A stretch of 64,000 nt of DNA from NCBI RefSeq assembly GCF_029537735.1, contig NZ_JARPUQ010000003.1:56915-120914 (forward strand), in the 5' to 3' direction. Source of the DNA: Robiginitalea aestuariiviva (lineage in GTDB: Bacteria; Bacteroidota; Bacteroidia; Flavobacteriales; Flavobacteriaceae). The position numbers were made by a program, and so were the translations under genes. Positions 47,030 to 54,922 of the stretch are shown here, piece after piece. Each line of letters starts with the position of its first letter. Position 1 is the stretch's first letter. The notes beneath the pieces were generated by a model, which saw nothing but the letters and a program-made list of their open reading frames with translations, had not been told where the DNA came from and did no database searches.

Positions 47030-48627
47030 GGGGATTCAAGATTAAGGGAAACCGGGAGCATTCCGGGAGCCGGGGCTTCCCCCCGGTAGAATGCCGCGGC
47101 CTGTTGCTGGCATTCGGGCAGGGGCTGGTAGGCCAGCAGCGTACCCTCGGCCCCGCCGGCCCCGAGTACCTGCAGGGCATAGGGGTTGCCGAAATGGCAC
47201 AGCTGTACCCGGTGGGTGCGCCTCAGTTGGATGATGGCCGCCACAGCGGCTTCGGACATCCCGAATCTTCCCGGGGGCTTCAGGCTGGGGGGTTGCAGGG
47301 CCAACAGCACATCTTTATGGGCAGGCAGGGGCAGGGAGGCGTCCGGGCGCTTCAGGTCCCAGCGCAGCCGTTCGGCTACTGCAGGGTGTTCCAAAGCTTG
47401 GACAAAGGGATCCAGGCCGGCCCCGGCGGCAATCAGGGTAAAGGCGGGTGCCCCCGGGCCGGAAGGCAAAGGTTGGGGTGCCCCAAGGGGGCTCAGGCTG
47501 GCGGCGGCCAGTTCCTTCCGCAGGGTGGCGGGGTCTTTTTCGGGTAATACCGGGGCTGCCTTGGGGTTAAACGCTTTTTCCTTCAGGGCCCATACCTTTT
47601 GGAAGGCATCCCTGATGCGATCTTTCCCGGCTCGGGCCACTATCCGGGCATGGGCAGCCGGCAGGTCTTCCACAAAGCAGAGCATATCGTTCCCGGCTAG
47701 CAGGGCGCGCAGGGCCACTTCCCCAGGTTCCGGGTAGATGCGGCTTACCGCATGCATGTTCAGGGCATCGGTGATTACGGCCCCTTTAAACCCCATTGCA
47801 TTGCGCAGCACCCCCTGTATCATGGGGGCGGATAAACTGGAGGGGGTGCCCGTAGGGTCCAGGGCAGGCACAGCGAGGTGGCCGGTCATGACAGCATCCA
47901 CCCCCTGCCCGATCAGGGTGCGGAAGGGCGGGAATTCCGTGGCCTCCAGTTCGGCACGGGCCTGCCCCAGGCGGGGGAGCTCCAGGTGGGAGTCCGTATC
48001 GGTGTTCCCGTGCCCCGGGAAGTGCTTGGCGCAAACCAATACTCCCCCATCCTGCATGCCGCGGGCCAGGGCCAGGGCTTTTTGGGCCACGGACTCCGGG
48101 CGGCTGCCAAAAGAGCGATAACCGATTACCGGGTTGCCCGGGTTGTTGTTGACGTCTGCCACGGGGGCCAGGTTCCAGTGCAGGCCCGCTTCCCGGCAAT
48201 CGGCCGCCATGCGCAGGCCGGTCTGGTAGAGCAGGGGGTCCTGGTCTTCCAGTGCACCGAGTGCCAGGGCGTATGGGTAAGCCTCCCCGTTTTCGATCCG
48301 CATGGCCAGGCCCCATTCGGCGTCGATGGCCATCAACAGGGGGTATGGAGCGGCTTTTTGGTAGCGTTGGATCAGGGCCCTCAGGGTCCCCAGGCTGTCC
48401 GGGTTGTGGGGAATTTCTTTTTTGCCTTCAAAATTCGTGGCGGCGCTGGCCCGGCTGTGGAAAAAGCAAAGCCCGCCCACATGGTGGTTGCGGATATACC
48501 CTTCCAGGATCCGGATTTCGTCCTCCGTATCGTTGATAAAGGCGGCAGGCATCAGCAATTGCCCTGCCTGCACCTCCAGGGGCCAGTTTTGGGCGGTAGT
48601 GAGGGAAGGCCAGGGATTATGCATCAT
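47026..48627 (-). CDS. nagZ: Cytosolic GH3 beta-N-acetylglucosaminidase (NagZ type)
   Basis: A 533-residue family GH3 enzyme. The catalytic signature KHFPGHG (201-207) with the NagZ dyad Asp212-His214 in TDSH and the nucleophile Asp287 in VITDALNM are present. It has no signal peptide, so it acts in the cytosol on imported GlcNAc-anhydroMurNAc. At 533 residues it is longer than E. coli NagZ (341) and carries a C-terminal domain (about 340-533). I chose ATG 48627 (ATG-ATG; 48624 is equally possible), which overlaps the permease stop. Confidence 0.88.
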   Translation of the reverse strand: MMHNPWPSLTTAQNWPLEVQAGQLLMPAAFINDTEDEIRILEGYIRNHHVGGLCFFHSRASAATNFEGKKEIPHNPDSLGTLRALIQRYQKAAPYPLLMAIDAEWGLAMRIENGEAYPYALALGALEDQDPLLYQTGLRMAADCREAGLHWNLAPVADVNNNPGNPVIGYRSFGSRPESVAQKALALARGMQDGGVLVCAKHFPGHGNTDTDSHLELPRLGQARAELEATEFPPFRTLIGQGVDAVMTGHLAVPALDPTGTPSSLSAPMIQGVLRNAMGFKGAVITDALNMHAVSRIYPEPGEVALRALLAGNDMLCFVEDLPAAHARIVARAGKDRIRDAFQKVWALKEKAFNPKAAPVLPEKDPATLRKELAAASLSPLGAPQPLPSGPGAPAFTLIAAGAGLDPFVQALEHPAVAERLRWDLKRPDASLPLPAHKDVLLALQPPSLKPPGRFGMSEAAVAAIIQLRRTHRVQLCHFGNPYALQVLGAGGAEGTLLAYQPLPECQQQAAAFYRGEAPAPGMLPVSLNLESP

Positions 48628-49882
48628 TCTCGGAATTTTTGCCGTAATCGGCCGGATAACGGATTCGGCGGACCAGCCAGAAGACGGGCAGGGCAGCCAG
48701 CAGCACCCAGATAAAGAAACCGCCATACCCCAGCCATTGCTGCATATAGCCGCTGATCATGCCAGGCACCATCATCCCCAGGGCCATAAAGCCCGTCGCA
48801 ATGGCGTAGTGGGCGGTTTTGGCCGGGCCGTCGGAGAGGTAGATGAGGTACATCAGGAAGGCTGCAAAGCCAAAGCCATACCCAAATTGTTCGGCCACAA
48901 CGGTGCCCACCACGGCCCAGGTGGCGCTGGTCTGCGTAAGGGCCAGCAGTGCATAAAGGGCATTGGGCAGGTTCAGGGCCAGGATCATGGGCAGCATCCA
49001 CTTCCCCAGCCCGTGGCGCGAAATCAGGATACCCCCCAGGATGCCCCCTGCGGAAAGGCAGATTACCCCAACGGTACCGTAAATGGTACCAACAGCCTCG
49101 GTAGAATAGCCCAGCCCCCCGGCCGGCGATCCGTCCAGCAAGAAGGGGGCCGCCATCTTCACCAGCTGGGATTCCCCCAGGCGGTAGGTCAGGATAAAGG
49201 CCAGGGCCCAGCCAATCCCCGGTTTCGCAAAAAATCCCCGGAACACGGCCAGGAAGCCTTCAGGTTTATCGGCTTTGCCGGAGGTTTCATAGGCCGGGGT
49301 GGCCACAAGGTTGGCTGCGGTAAGCAGCAGCATCAGAAAGGCCGTGGCGGTCAGGGTAACCGACCAGGCGCGGGCCGGGTCCCCGTAATACTGTTCCAGG
49401 AAACCGGCCAGGATTACAATCAGTCCCTGGCCCGTAATCATGGCCAGGCGGTAAAAGGTGGAACGCATCCCCACAAAGAAGGATTGCTTCTGCTCGGAAA
49501 GGGCCAGCATATAATACCCGTCCGAGGCAATGTCGTTGGTGGCCGAGGCAAAGGCGGCCATCCAGAAGCAGGCCAGGCTGGTAGTGAAAAAATGGTTGGT
49601 CGGCAGGCTTAGCCCCACCCCGAACAGGGCTGCGGCAATAAGCAGCTGCATGCGCAAAAACCACTTGCGTTTGGTGCTTTTCAGGTCTACAAAGGGGCTC
49701 CACAGGGGTTTGAGCACCCAGGGCAGGTACAGCCAGCTGGTATACAGCCCGATGTCTGCGTTGCTGACCCCCAGTTTCTTATAGAGGATTACCGAGACGG
49801 TCACCACCATCACGTAGGGGAGGCCCTGGGTGAAATAGAGGGTGGGCACCCAAAGCCAGGCCCGTTTATCTTTTGGGATCAT
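48617..49882 (-). CDS. AmpG-like muropeptide permease (MFS)
   Basis: A 421-residue 12-helix major-facilitator transporter. The segments LYFTQGLPY, KPLWSPFVD and ASATNDIASDGYYM are typical of the AmpG branch, which imports GlcNAc-anhydroMurNAc peptides from the periplasm. The close linkage to nagZ and anmK supports this assignment. Its own operon starts after the nagB terminator, so it is probably transcribed separately from nagB. Confidence 0.85.
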   Translation of the reverse strand: MIPKDKRAWLWVPTLYFTQGLPYVMVVTVSVILYKKLGVSNADIGLYTSWLYLPWVLKPLWSPFVDLKSTKRKWFLRMQLLIAAALFGVGLSLPTNHFFTTSLACFWMAAFASATNDIASDGYYMLALSEQKQSFFVGMRSTFYRLAMITGQGLIVILAGFLEQYYGDPARAWSVTLTATAFLMLLLTAANLVATPAYETSGKADKPEGFLAVFRGFFAKPGIGWALAFILTYRLGESQLVKMAAPFLLDGSPAGGLGYSTEAVGTIYGTVGVICLSAGGILGGILISRHGLGKWMLPMILALNLPNALYALLALTQTSATWAVVGTVVAEQFGYGFGFAAFLMYLIYLSDGPAKTAHYAIATGFMALGMMVPGMISGYMQQWLGYGGFFIWVLLAALPVFWLVRRIRYPADYGKNSENDA

Positions 49883-49906
49883 GCGCGGGATTTGGCTTAA
49901 ATGTAT

Positions 49907-49940
49907 AAAAATAGGACGGGATTTGGGGGTCCCGTCCTAT
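49907..49940 (-). terminator. Intrinsic terminator of nagB
   Basis: A perfect 11-bp inverted repeat, ATAGGACGGGA / TCCCGTCCTAT (49911-49921 and 49930-49940, loop of 8), followed on the minus strand by TTTTTATA. It ends the nagB transcript 21 bp after its stop codon and separates it from the AmpG-like gene. Confidence 0.85.
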
Positions 49941-49960
49941 CGGTTAAGCGCATCGTTGGC

Positions 49961-51904
49961 TCAGAGGAAGTGGTAGCGCACAAAACCTTCCATGGCTTCG
50001 TACTCTGCCATCCCGAGCTCGTTGTATTTCCGGGCTGTCTGCTGGTTGCGCTGTTCGGCCCGCTGCCAGAATTCCCGTTCGTCGTTGCCGGGGAACATGG
50101 CGCTGTCTTTCTGGGACTGGTGTTTGAAAATCGCATTCTTTTTGCGCTCCATGTCTTTGGGACCGATAGGTACGGCCATTTCCATGTCGGAGATGTCCCA
50201 TTCCTGCCAGGCGCCCCGGTAGAGCCATACATAGCAGTCCTTAATCCACTCGGCGCCCTCCTCCTTCAGGCGGTCCAGGGCCTGGAAGATGATCTGCAGG
50301 CAGACCCGGTGGGTGCCGTGGGGGTCGGAAAGGTCCCCGGCCGCAAAGATCTGGTGGGGTTTCACTTGCTGGAGCAGGTCGTAGGTAATCTGGATGTCGG
50401 CTTCGGAATGCGGTTTTTTCTTGACTGTCCCCGTTTCGTAGAAGGGGAGGTTCTGGAAGTGGGCGTGTTCTTCCTTCACCCCGCAGTAGCGGCAGGCGGC
50501 CAGGGCTTCCCCTTTGCGGATCAGGCCCTTGAAGTTCTGGATCTCCGGGCTGTCTACCTGCCCGGGTTCCTTCTCGGCCAGGAAGCGGCGGACCTCCCGG
50601 AACTGTTCCAGCAGCGCCTTGTTGTCCTGTTGTACGTCCGTGGCAAAGTCCAGGAAGCGGATCACCTCGTCGTCAAAGACCGCGATATTCCCGGAGGTCT
50701 GGTAGGCCACGTGTACCTCGTGTCCCTGGTCTACCAGGCGCAGCAGGGTACCGCCCATGGAGATCACGTCGTCGTCCGGGTGGGGGCTGAAGATGAGGGA
50801 AGTCTTGGGGTAGGGCTCCCGCCGTTCGGGCCGGTTGGAGTCGTCTGCATTGGGCTTGCCGCCGGGCCAGCCGGTAATGGTGCGCTGCAGGGCGTTAAAG
50901 ACCCGCAGGTTGATGTCTTCGGCCGAACCGATCTCGGCAATCAGGTTTCCCATCCCGTATTCGTTGTAGTCCTCGTTGGTGAGTTTCAGGATGGCCTTGT
51001 TCAGCTTCTGGGAGAGCCAGATGGTGGCCCGTTTGATCAGGGCGTCCGTCCACTGGCATTCGGAGACCAGCCAGGGGGTATCTACCCGGGTGAGGGACGA
51101 GGCCGCAGCCCGGTCCAGGATCACCTCGCAATTGGCGTGATGTTGCAGGAAGGTAGCCGGGACGGATTCCCGGATCTTGCCTTCCACGGCCTGGCGGATG
51201 ATATCGGCCTTGCCTTCCCCCCAGGCCATCATGATGATGCGCTTGGCAGCCATGATGCTGCCCACCCCCATGGTAAGGGCTTTTGTCGGCACGTTTTCCA
51301 AACCAAAGAAGTCGCTGGCGGCGTCCAGGCGGGTTACCCGGTCCAGGCGGACCATCCGGGTAACGGAACTTAAGGAAGACCCCGGCTCGTTAAACCCGAT
51401 GTGTCCGGTACGCCCGATCCCCAGCAGCTGGATGTCCAGCCCGCCTTCTTCCAGGATCTTGGCCTCGTAGTTCTTGCAGAAATCCCGTACGTCTTCCCGG
51501 TCCAGGGTTCCGTCCGGGATGTTCACGTTTTCGGGGCGGATGTCGATATGGTCAAAGAGGTGCTCCTTCATAAACCGCACATAGCTGTGGATGGAATCCG
51601 GCTGCATGGGGAAGTACTCGTCCAGGTTGAAGGTGACCACATTCTGAAAGCTCAGGCCTTCCTCTTTATGGAAGCGCACCAGGAACTCGTATACCTTGAT
51701 GGGGGTGGAACCCGTGGCCAGGCCCAGCACGGCTTTTTTGCCCTGCTTCTGGCGCTGGCGGATCAGCTCGGCGATCTCATTGGCCACAAAAAAAGAGGCC
51801 GTTTCCGAACTCTCGTGGATGTGGGTGCCGATTTTCTCGAATTTCCGGGACTCGTCGTCCGTGGGGATGGTGCCGAAGGGGTTGGCGGCCGCAATGTCAT
51901 TCAT
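49961..51904 (-). CDS. nagB: Glucosamine-6-phosphate deaminase fused to PIG-L/LmbE deacetylase domain
   Basis: A 647-residue two-domain protein. Residues about 20-290 form a NagB deaminase: ATGSTP (phosphate site), NLDEY with Asp95 and GIGRTGHIGFNEP with His168 and Glu173. The Asp in the E. coli triad position (141) is Thr166. Residues about 365-647 form a PIG-L/LmbE fold with metal motif PHPDDD (374-379). The two reactions may be deacetylation of GlcNAc-6-P and deamination of GlcN-6-P. It is divergent from the DeoR-murQ unit, with a promoter at 51928-51935. Confidence 0.9.
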   Translation of the reverse strand: MNDIAAANPFGTIPTDDESRKFEKIGTHIHESSETASFFVANEIAELIRQRQKQGKKAVLGLATGSTPIKVYEFLVRFHKEEGLSFQNVVTFNLDEYFPMQPDSIHSYVRFMKEHLFDHIDIRPENVNIPDGTLDREDVRDFCKNYEAKILEEGGLDIQLLGIGRTGHIGFNEPGSSLSSVTRMVRLDRVTRLDAASDFFGLENVPTKALTMGVGSIMAAKRIIMMAWGEGKADIIRQAVEGKIRESVPATFLQHHANCEVILDRAAASSLTRVDTPWLVSECQWTDALIKRATIWLSQKLNKAILKLTNEDYNEYGMGNLIAEIGSAEDINLRVFNALQRTITGWPGGKPNADDSNRPERREPYPKTSLIFSPHPDDDVISMGGTLLRLVDQGHEVHVAYQTSGNIAVFDDEVIRFLDFATDVQQDNKALLEQFREVRRFLAEKEPGQVDSPEIQNFKGLIRKGEALAACRYCGVKEEHAHFQNLPFYETGTVKKKPHSEADIQITYDLLQQVKPHQIFAAGDLSDPHGTHRVCLQIIFQALDRLKEEGAEWIKDCYVWLYRGAWQEWDISDMEMAVPIGPKDMERKKNAIFKHQSQKDSAMFPGNDEREFWQRAEQRNQQTARKYNELGMAEYEAMEGFVRYHFL

Positions 51905-51927
51905 GGGTTAAAAGGTTTGAACTGGGG

Positions 51928-51935
51928 CAAATATA
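51928..51935 (-). promoter_or_regulatory. -7 promoter box for nagB
   Basis: TATATTTG on the minus strand, a full TAnnTTTG match, 23 bp before the nagB ATG. The expected -33 element would fall around 51953-51960, the position of the first palindrome. Confidence 0.6.
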
Positions 51936-51952
51936 GTACATATTTTTAATTC

Positions 51953-51968
51953 CTGCAGTTTTTTGCAG
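51953..51968. promoter_or_regulatory. Candidate operator palindrome 1 (CTGCA-N6-TGCAG)
   Basis: A 16-bp inverted repeat with 5-bp arms (CTGCA and TGCAG) and a spacer of six. It overlaps the expected -33 region of the nagB promoter. A palindrome of the same design lies 22 bp away. Confidence 0.5.
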
Positions 51969-51974
51969 TTTTTG

Positions 51975-51990
51975 TTGCAGTATGATGCAA
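51975..51990. promoter_or_regulatory. Candidate operator palindrome 2 (TTGCA-N6-TGCAA)
   Basis: A 16-bp inverted repeat with the same layout as the first; centres are 22 bp apart, two helical turns. Both lie between nagB and the DeoR-family regulator gene. Confidence 0.5.
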
Positions 51991-52045
51991 TAATAACGTT
52001 CAATTAAAATATAGGCTACAAAAAACGGCAGGACCGGATTTTTCC

Positions 52046-52053
52046 TATCTTTG
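52046..52053 (+). promoter_or_regulatory. -7 promoter box for the DeoR-family regulator gene
   Basis: TATCTTTG, matching TAnnTTTG, 20 bp before the ATG at 52074. Confidence 0.55.
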
Positions 52054-52073
52054 CCCCAAAACCGGCCACAGGC

Positions 52074-52823
52074 ATGCTGAAAGAAGAACGCCAACGCATC
52101 ATTTTAAGCGAGGTAGAACTCCACAACCGGGTATTGCTAACGGACCTTTCCGAACGCCTGGAAGTGTCTATAGATACGGTGCGGCGGGACGTGAAGGAGC
52201 TGGATGCCGAAGAAAAGCTGCGAAAAGTCCACGGCGGAGCCGTTTCCCTGGGTTTTGTTGGCCCGGCAGCGGCCAGCCCCAACACCTATGCCCTGGAAGA
52301 AAAACGCAGCATTGCCGAAAAGGCGGTGGGGATGCTTCGGGATGGCAGCGTGATCTTTATCGACGGGGGCACCACCTGCCTGGAACTGGCCCGGGCCCTG
52401 CCGGAGAACCTGCAGCTCACCTGTTTTACCCTGAGCCTGCCGGTAGCCCTGCAACTGCTGGCCAAACCCCGGGTAGAGGTGATCCTGATCGGGGGGAAGG
52501 TATCGCGGGAGGCCCAGATTGCCACGGGAGCCAGCGCAGTGCACGCCCTTTCCCAGATCCGGGTAGACTATGGTTTTATCGGCACGGGATATGTGGATGC
52601 CCTGCACGGGCTAACCGAGTTTGACTGGGAAGTGGTGCAGGTGAAGAAATCCGTCATTGAAGCTTCCCGCAAGGTCGTGCTGCTGAGCATTTCCGAAAAG
52701 CTGAATTCCCAGCACCGCTACCGCACCTGCGACATTAGCGCCATCAATACCCTGATTACCGAACTGCCGGCGGACCACAACCGCCTGAATCCCTTCCGCG
52801 AACGCGAAATCCGAATCCTCTAA
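52074..52823 (+). CDS. DeoR/GlpR-family transcriptional regulator
   Basis: A 249-residue repressor: N-terminal winged helix (LSERLEVSIDTVRRDVKELDAEEKL, HGG end of the signature), then a DeoR C-terminal sensor domain that binds a phosphosugar (IDGGTTCLELARAL; TGYVDALHGLTEF). DeoR-type proteins respond to sugar phosphates; GlcNAc-6-P or GlcN-6-P are likely here from the neighbours. It is one base in front of murQ. Confidence 0.92.
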   Translation: MLKEERQRIILSEVELHNRVLLTDLSERLEVSIDTVRRDVKELDAEEKLRKVHGGAVSLGFVGPAAASPNTYALEEKRSIAEKAVGMLRDGSVIFIDGGTTCLELARALPENLQLTCFTLSLPVALQLLAKPRVEVILIGGKVSREAQIATGASAVHALSQIRVDYGFIGTGYVDALHGLTEFDWEVVQVKKSVIEASRKVVLLSISEKLNSQHRYRTCDISAINTLITELPADHNRLNPFREREIRIL

Positions 52824-52824
52824 C

Positions 52825-53649
52825 ATGGCCGACTACCGAAAGATTACCGAAGAACCCTCCCTGCACGATGCCCTGGAGACCTGTAGCGTAACCGAGCTGC
52901 TCCATAAAATGAATGCAGAAGACCGGAAGGTCCCGGAGGCCGTGGGGCAGTGCATCCCGGCGATTACGCGCCTGGTGGAGGCCCTGGAGCCCCGCTTTCT
53001 GAGCGGGGGACGCCTCTTTTATATCGGGGCCGGCACCAGCGGCCGTCTTGGCATCCTGGACGCCTCGGAGATCCCGCCCACTTACGGCATGCCCCACGAC
53101 CGGGTAATCGGGCTTATTGCCGGGGGCGACCGCGCCATCCGCAAGGCGGTGGAACACGCCGAGGACGACACCCGGCAGGCCTGGAAGGACCTGCAGGCCT
53201 TCGACATCGGGGAAAACGATACGGTGGTGGGGATTGCCGCCTCAGGGACCACTCCTTATGTATTGGGGGGCATCCGCGCCGCGCGGGAACAGGGCTTGCT
53301 TACCGCGGGCATCACCAATAACCCGGGGTCGCCCCTGGCAGCGGCTGCCGAAATCCCCATCGAAGTGGAGGTGGGCCCGGAATTCATTACGGGCAGTACC
53401 CGTATGAAGTGCGGGACCTCCCAGAAACTGGTCCTGAATATGATCTCTACCGCCCTGATGGTGCGCATCGGGCGGGTGCAGGGCAACAAGATGGTGCACA
53501 TGCAACTGAGCAACAACAAGCTCATTGACCGGGGTACGCGCTACCTGATGGAAAGCCTGGGCCTGAATTATGAAGCTGCCGGCAGCGCCCTGCAGCAGTA
53601 CGGCTCCGTGCAGAAAGCGCTGGAGGCCCTTGGGAAAAAACGCGGATAA
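52825..53649 (+). CDS. murQ: N-acetylmuramic acid 6-phosphate etherase
   Basis: A 274-residue SIS-domain lyase that removes lactate from MurNAc-6-phosphate to give GlcNAc-6-phosphate. Signature GAGTSGRLGILDASEIPPTYG (about 70-90), later TGSTRMKCGTSQKLVLNM, the family's second motif. It follows the DeoR-type gene by one base and feeds GlcNAc-6-P to the nagB product. It ends 15 bp before a convergent gene. Confidence 0.96.
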   Translation: MADYRKITEEPSLHDALETCSVTELLHKMNAEDRKVPEAVGQCIPAITRLVEALEPRFLSGGRLFYIGAGTSGRLGILDASEIPPTYGMPHDRVIGLIAGGDRAIRKAVEHAEDDTRQAWKDLQAFDIGENDTVVGIAASGTTPYVLGGIRAAREQGLLTAGITNNPGSPLAAAAEIPIEVEVGPEFITGSTRMKCGTSQKLVLNMISTALMVRIGRVQGNKMVHMQLSNNKLIDRGTRYLMESLGLNYEAAGSALQQYGSVQKALEALGKKRG

Positions 53650-53664
53650 CCGATTTCCCTTTCC

Positions 53665-54786
53665 CTAGTCTACGGGCACCAGTTTATAGATCCCTTTTCC
53701 TTCCACGGCCACATAGAGATAGCCGTCAGGCCCCTGGCGCACGTTGCGCACCCGGCCAATCCCTTCCAGCAATTTTTCCCGTTTCACTACCCGCGTGCCT
53801 TCCATCTCCAGGTGTTCCAGATATTGGAAGGCCAGGGAGCCTACCATCAGGTCGCCATGCCACTGCGGGTAGCGAAAGGAGGTCACAAAGGCCATCCCGC
53901 TGGGGGCGATGGATGGCACCCAGTAATGGACGGGCGGTTCTACCCCCGGCATTTCGGTCTGGTCCGTGATGGGGGTGCCGCTGTAATTGATGCCGTAGGT
54001 CACCAGGGGCCAGCCGTAGTTGGCCCCTTTCTTGACGATATTGATCTCGTCTCCGCCCCGGGGGCCGTGTTCGTGTATCCAGATGGCACCGGTTTCCGGG
54101 TGGCGCGCCATCCCCTGGGGGTTGCGGTTGCCGTAGGTATAGAGCGCCTCCCGGGCCCCGGCCTGCCCGGCAAAGGGGTTGTCTGCCGGGATGCGGCCGT
54201 CCGCATGCAGGCGGTAGACTTTCCCGCCGTCGCGGGTGATGTCCTGGGGGTTTACGTCCCGTTCCCCCCGTTCCCCTATGGTAAAGTACAGGTAGCCTTC
54301 TGCATCAAATTCCAGGCGGGACCCAAAATGCTGGCCCCGGGTGGTGTTGGGGCCGGCCTTGTACAGCACTTCAAAGTCGGTAAGCTGGTTTCCCTGCAGC
54401 CTTGCGCGGGCAATAGCCGTATGCCCTCCTTTTTCCGGGCCATCCGGGGAGGCATAACTCATGTAGATCCAGCCGTTTTGGTCGTAATCCGGGTGGAGTT
54501 CCAGGTCCAGTAGGCCGCCCTGCCCCCTCAGGTACACCTCAGGCACCCCGACCACTTCAGTGCGCTGCCCGTCTTTGAAATGGATCAGGGTACCGGCCTT
54601 CTCGGTAATCAGCATGCTGCCGTCCGGCAAAAAGGCCATTCCCCATGGAATTTGCAGCCCGTCCACTACCAATTCGGGGGAGATGGAGGCCGTATGAGGC
54701 GTTTCCGCCTTGTTTTCAGGGTCCTGCGCACAGGAAAAACCCGCTATTATGCCAAAAAAACACAGGGATACAATACTATTTCTCAT
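53665..54786 (-). CDS. PQQ-type sugar dehydrogenase-family lipoprotein
   Basis: A 373-residue exported protein with a lipobox-like GFSC (Cys19) and a six-bladed propeller of the soluble glucose dehydrogenase / sorbosone dehydrogenase family. Conserved segments include PWGMAFLPDGSMLITEK at the start of the propeller, GGLLDLELHPDY, and EHGPRGGDEIN near the calcium/PQQ region. The PQQ dependence cannot be proved from this; the members bind PQQ in some cases only. It is convergent with murQ. Confidence 0.85.
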   Translation of the reverse strand: MRNSIVSLCFFGIIAGFSCAQDPENKAETPHTASISPELVVDGLQIPWGMAFLPDGSMLITEKAGTLIHFKDGQRTEVVGVPEVYLRGQGGLLDLELHPDYDQNGWIYMSYASPDGPEKGGHTAIARARLQGNQLTDFEVLYKAGPNTTRGQHFGSRLEFDAEGYLYFTIGERGERDVNPQDITRDGGKVYRLHADGRIPADNPFAGQAGAREALYTYGNRNPQGMARHPETGAIWIHEHGPRGGDEINIVKKGANYGWPLVTYGINYSGTPITDQTEMPGVEPPVHYWVPSIAPSGMAFVTSFRYPQWHGDLMVGSLAFQYLEHLEMEGTRVVKREKLLEGIGRVRNVRQGPDGYLYVAVEGKGIYKLVPVD

Positions 54787-54922
54787 GACGAAACGTTAGA
54801 ATTCTTAGATGAATGACAGGGCATCTGCCCTAAGATAACGAGATTATATAGGAAAATAATTACACTGCCGGGCTTTCGTCATCCCAAATCACGATGGTCC
54901 GGGCTCCAAGACCGCTTAACCT

